Shown piece by piece: positions 59,952 through 64,000 of a stretch of DNA of 64,000 bases. Origin of the DNA: Prosopocoilus inquinatus (taxonomy: Eukaryota > Arthropoda > Insecta > Coleoptera > Lucanidae); contig CM069878.1 of the NCBI GenBank assembly GCA_036172665.1, positions 21,648,501 to 21,712,500 on the forward strand. The letters are read 5' to 3'. How positions within the stretch are numbered: position 1 is the stretch's first letter; every line of letters starts with the position of its first letter. Position numbers and translations under genes: made by a program. The notes below the pieces were generated by a model that did no database searches, had not been told where the DNA came from, and worked only from the letters and a program-made list of their open reading frames with translations.

Positions 59952-60545
59952 ACAGGGTGTTCCATTTGAAAAAAATTACTAATTTTACAATACGCAAACT
60001 GAATCGTAGTGTTGTTGATAGTCGCTAGGTTTTTAAAAATGATGAATATTGTAGAGAGATCTAGAAATGTTTGGTCTAAGGTTGTGAGGCCTATCATTAA
60101 AATTGACAATCTGGCAGACGATCAAACATGACCCATTTTTTGCATAAAATTCAAAATAACTCGGTAAGTACTAAAAGTCAGTAGGTATGATGTCATATCA
60201 TTTTTATCGTCTCTTCAAGGACTAACCGAAGCTGCAATAAAATATACAGTGTTCCATTTAAAAAATTACAAATTAGGTCTGTAACTTATTAAATGATCAA
60301 CCTGTATATTTGAAAATAATTTTAAATTATGCGGAACGAAAACCTACATAACTTTTGTTAAGACATTTTCTTGATAAAATGAATATAAAGGGGCATTTTT
60401 GAACTTTTCCAGAGGTTTGGGACACCCTGCAGATAAAAATTTCCCAAAAAAACTTTCATACAGGATATAATTTCCTAAAATGAATATTAATGGCTATAAA
60501 TGACCGTTTACATACATTTAACTAACCCTGTATAGTATAAAGTAT
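59952..60545 (+). repeat. Cluster of mariner-type ends
   Basis: tacagggtgttccatttgaa (59954) and tacagtgttccatttaaaaa (60245) are direct copies. Opposite-type ends, gacaccctgcag near 60421 and aaccctgtatag near 60524, follow. Confidence 0.6.
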
Positions 60546-60552
60546 AGACATA

Positions 60553-60617
60553 TAAGACATTTTGGCGCACGCGTTTCGTTCTTGACTCGTTTTCTAAAAC
60601 CGAACGCGTGCGCTAAA
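60553..60617. repeat. GC-rich hairpin
   Basis: ttttggcgcacgcgtttcg and cgaacgcgtgcgctaaaat form an 18-bp stem with a loop of about 20 bp. Confidence 0.75.
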
Positions 60618-60701
60618 ATTACGTTTTATGAAACCTGTTCTGCGTATAAGCGAAAGCCACCACGGAAGGACAACTTGAAAAATGTAATCGCACAATAAAG
60701 A

Positions 60702-61703
60702 CATTGAGTGGTATGATTAAAAGGAGTATTTTCTTTTACTTCAAGTAAATGCTCCACTGTGAAGTTTTACTTCAAGTAAATACTAAAAATTACAGCTTTT
60801 ACTCCATACTATTCTTGAAGTAAGACTAAAGTAAGTACTAGGAGTAATTACTTCATACTTTGCTTTATTTACTTCGGTATGTAGAAGTCAATGCTATAGT
60901 AATTGCTAGTGCTGTCTAGTATTTCCTTCAACTGGGAGTGTTTGGTGTACTCTTGAAGAAGCTACCCATAGAGAAACGTCACAAATGTTATTTCGATTGA
61001 AAAAGTGTGAGTAATGGGCGTTTTTGTCAATTATAGCAGCAAAAGGAGGGAAATATGTGAACGTAGAATATATTGGGAGTTACTGCATAGAAAAATATTT
61101 CGGCAAGTCAATTATTTTAGATAAGATTCTACTCCTAGCTTCAACGCAGAAAATGTTAAATGGATGGCAGACAAGTTCTTAGGAAATCATTCAAATGAGC
61201 AGCAGCTTTGTCAAATGTTGCGAAAATGGAGATATTTTTAAGATCTCTACGTGATCCTAGGTTCAACAAGATGTGGGTGTATATCAAACAACCATTTCAA
61301 ACATAATTAAAGAAGTTTCACAAAAAATTGTGTTGACGAAAAATTTCTTCCTCAGAATGGGGAAAAGACATCCAAAATTTAAAATGCACTGGGAAGAATA
61401 TTCAACCGTTCACACATTTTTTCCTGGAAATAATAATGACGCGTACTTGTTAGGGAATGAAGCATATGGTATTGTTCTATGGTTATTCGTACCATATCAC
61501 GAAAAAATAATAGAATAACAATTGAGTCGATTGAGATTAAACTCGTCCTAGCATTTACTATAGTTTATACTTCTAACCTAAGTAAAAATTTCCCATTGAA
61601 GGATTTACTTCATGTAAAAGATTATACTCCTCAAAATACTTTGAAGCAAAGACTCCTACTTGAAGTAAAAGCAAATACTCTTTTTAATCATACCACCCAT
61701 TGG
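60702..61703 (+). pseudogene. PIF/Harbinger element relic
   Basis: The TIRs are ATTGAGTGGTATGATTAAAA and inverted CAATGGGTGGTATGATTAAA; both continue to GAGTATTTnCTTTTACTTCA. Inside, the plus strand has LRSLRDPRF, then after a frame change GVYQTTISNIIKEVSQKIV (the helix-turn-helix region of Harbinger nucleases), and, past a deletion, DAYLLGNEAYGIVLWLFVPY, matching the LLGDSGYpl.PWLLTPY block. The Asp of GDSGY has become Asn. The middle of the catalytic domain is deleted. The accessory Myb-like gene is absent. Confidence 0.85.
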
Positions 61704-62850
61704 TGTCGAATAAACACGGAGCCCTATAACAAAAAATCATTAAATCGAAATCCTCATTTTCCATTCACTTGACTGCAGCAGCAATGTTTTTTGTAAATAT
61801 TTGGGCTGGCGTCATTAACAACTTTTTAGTCCCCTATTACCTCCTCGCCTAAATCGTAATAATTATTTAATTTTCTTAGAAGAAGATTGCTGGAATTACT
61901 GGAATGTTCTGCTGCTGATAGATCTTCACCCTATTATGCACGAGAAATAACAGACAATCTATCTGGTACTTTTGAGCGAAGGCGGATTAATTTATTTGAC
62001 ATCAGTACCAAACGATGGAGCTCGTTGGGTGTATTGTTGAAGCCGCTGGTGAAATACATGCGAACCCTGGAACTTATGTACACACGAGATAATCGTTGAT
62101 ACATCGTTGTCAGATGTGTGTGCAAGTTACGGTCAGCCCTGTCATTCTTGACGGTAATCAAGCAAAATGTTATGGTAAAAATCCAACTCTGAACAAAAGT
62201 CAAAATAAAGTTTCTCTTCGTGATCTATACTTCCACATTAAAAACTGTGTTTACTTATTGTTAAATAATCGGGGATTGATTGTATGATGACATCACACCA
62301 TCACCTTGATAAAAACTGCTTCTTGTTTTTTGGATAAGCACGGCGTATATCAAGCACTTATAAATTCTGACGTCATTAATGAAAGTTCAAGTTAAGTGAT
62401 AAAGATAAAATATTCGCTTGTCTCAGTATTTTATGACCGCGATAGTACCTCCGCAATGAGTTAAACGAGGTGTTTTTTTATTGCTTTCATTTCATGGTAT
62501 CATTTAAGTTGTTGTCCTTGTACATACATACCTACTGAAACTATAGCGCGTTCCATTCTTAGAATGCAGTACAGACCTCGTGGAAAATTTGGAGAGATAA
62601 AGATAGCTTGATTGAAAAACAATGAAAGATCGTAAGGGGTATGTAGCCATATTTCTTTTTGCATTATACCGAGCGATCGGTACTTACCAAACATTTGGTA
62701 TCTCAATTTTTTTAAATAGACCGGCCTAATTTTTATTTCAGAAATAGATAGCACTTAAATGTAGCTTTCTGCTGATCTTAAGTTATATACCCTTATTTTT
62801 AATAATTTCGTGACTAGAAATTTTCTTTTTAAAAGTATTTCAATGGTCGG
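61704..62850. other. No recognised gene
   Basis: Contains an open frame at 61887-62099 (starting MLELLECSAADRSSPYYARE) without a domain I recognise, and a repeat edge near 62426 shared with 57393. Otherwise AT-rich. Confidence 0.3.
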
Positions 62851-62854
62851 TTTC

Positions 62855-63540
62855 TAAATTATTTTTGGTAAAATAAATCTGTCACGGCTTTGCATTATTC
62901 ATGTACAATAACTTTCTTCGCTGTAATTAACAGTTGTCCTTTTTCATCATAAATAAAGCAGCCGTTCCCCTCGAAAATAATTTTCTTTTTATTTTGCGTT
63001 AGTGCTCGTACGGACAAAATCCCTTAACCAATTTCTGAAACTGACAATGTATTTTCTGTCTGAAATTCTAAATTTGAACCTCAATCGTCGCTCTTATGAT
63101 GCTCTTTCCGAATGTAGATGTAGTTTTTCCATTACCCATGATTATATCTTCGACAGCGCCATTTTTACTGCTCTTCACTAAATAATTTATTCGGCGTCAT
63201 ATGATGAGTTGCACCACAATCAACTATCCAACTGTCGCTGTTTATTGTCGCCGTACCGCAAAATGCATTCATGTTCATCACGTTTGTATTTTTACTCTTC
63301 ATTTCATTCGACTTGTTTTTAGAACAAAATTTTGCAATGTGACGTCTTTCTTCGCACTGATGGCAAACAAACTCCCCTTTTTGTGTGATTCTCGTTTTTA
63401 TATCAAACCCACCATTCACAAAATGTCTGCGTCGACCTGTTTACTAGGTTCGTTTTCATTAATCAGCGGGTTTAAAAAATTTGAAAAGCCGTCTTTGGAT
63501 CTTAAAAAAAGAAATAAAATCGCCGTAACTTTCACGTAAA
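62855..63540 (-). pseudogene. Copia-type (Ty1/Copia) gag-protease relic
   Basis: On the minus strand the open piece 63165-63419 encodes a zinc knuckle CHQCEERRHIAKFC (CX2CX4HX4C), then an insect-Copia-like spacer, and SWIVDCGATHHMT, the protease active-site box with DSG changed to DCG. Downstream, in shifting frames, are MGNGKTTSTFGK and GNGCFIYDEKGQLLI-type pieces expected between protease and integrase. Integrase and RT are not present before the match fades at about 62855. Upstream, toward 63590-63720, lies leader-like sequence shared with 46734 and 47292. The copy is truncated and frameshifted. Confidence 0.85.
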
Positions 63541-63747
63541 GCAGTGTTCAATAAACTCTTAAGAATCCAAAATTCTTCGGAATTATAGTAACATTTGTTT
63601 GTTAATTAATTTCAATTTAATCTCTTCTAACTTTCTAGATATTGAAGTTTATTAATGTGATCTCCTCTAGCTACTAGCTAGCTACTAATCTCCTCCGGAT
63701 GTCTTGAGACACCCAGTAGCAGTATGCTAATAGCATATTATTAGTTT

Positions 63748-63782
63748 CTAATATATCCTAATAGCATATTAGGATATATTAG
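63748..63782. repeat. Perfect palindrome, 16-bp arms
   Basis: ctaatatatcctaata and tattaggatatattag are separated by gca. A shorter ctaatagcatattattag palindrome adjoins it. Confidence 0.9.
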
Positions 63783-64000
63783 CTAATAATAAACATTGAT
63801 CAATAAAATTAGGGGAACACTTTTTTGAACGCTCATATCTTTAAAGAAAATGGATAACATTGGATTCTTCAATCCTATTTTGTACTTTAGATTCTTGCTG
63901 ATAAAGTTCAAGAACATTTATGTTAATTCTTCTTTTCTTTATAGATGCTTAAATGTAAAAAAATGTGTTACAGTCGATTTTGTTATTACGCATTTATTTC

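Noticed and set aside
63201..63539. 112-codon plus-strand open frame
   Set aside because: It is the antisense of the Copia gag zinc knuckle and protease region.
45000..64000. Muscleblind zinc-finger exons within the window
   Set aside because: I looked for CX7CX6CX3H/CX7CX4CX3H coding islands on the minus strand and found none. They are presumably beyond 64000.

Overview
This is an AT-rich animal nuclear window with long introns, dispersed DNA transposons, Penelope-like and LTR element relics, and no bacterial-style gene packing. The host looks like an insect: the clearest gene is muscleblind (mbl), whose C-terminal sequence is of the arthropod type, and the Tc1/mariner, hAT, PIF/Harbinger and Penelope-like remnants fit. 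The order is not resolved; a beetle or another insect with a moderately large genome is plausible.

Two host genes can be supported, both on the minus strand. The first is the 3' half of mbl: a 105-nt coding exon at 42570-42674, a 42-nt microexon at 40482-40523 and a large terminal coding exon at 38010-38867. All junctions are in phase 0. The exons for the four muscleblind CCCH fingers are not visible here and should lie beyond 64000, behind an intron of more than 21 kb. A further GC-rich coding-like island at 36688-36871, just downstream of mbl, can be read on either strand. The second gene is a small protein with two CCCH fingers, assembled from three exons (31367-31477, 28644-28728, 6496-6647). 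Its splice phases agree and its second intron is about 22 kb. I could not name an orthologue.

The rest is mostly transposon debris. 0.4-1.4 kb: a Gypsy-type integrase relic and a hAT-like foldback. 6.8-13.2 kb: MITEs, a very large inverted repeat with arms of about 0.54 kb, a 40-bp TIR element, a TA-flanked MITE and a tandem array of about 173-bp units. 14.4-19.4 kb: a second large inverted repeat, a Tc1 relic, a Harbinger-like piece and abutting MITEs. 20.3-28.5 kb: a 1.17-kb TIR element, a hAT-like element, a Penelope-like GIY-YIG fragment and small Tc1/mariner MITEs. 28.9-37.9 kb is poorer in recognisable mobile elements and contains the CCCH first exon. 42-64 kb, mostly the mbl intron, holds foldbacks, a hAT element with a perfect 8-bp target duplication, degenerate Tc1, mariner, Harbinger and Copia relics, and many inverted repeats.

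No rRNA, tRNA or CRISPR array was recognised. Family assignments rest on motifs read by eye. No alignment or database search was run.
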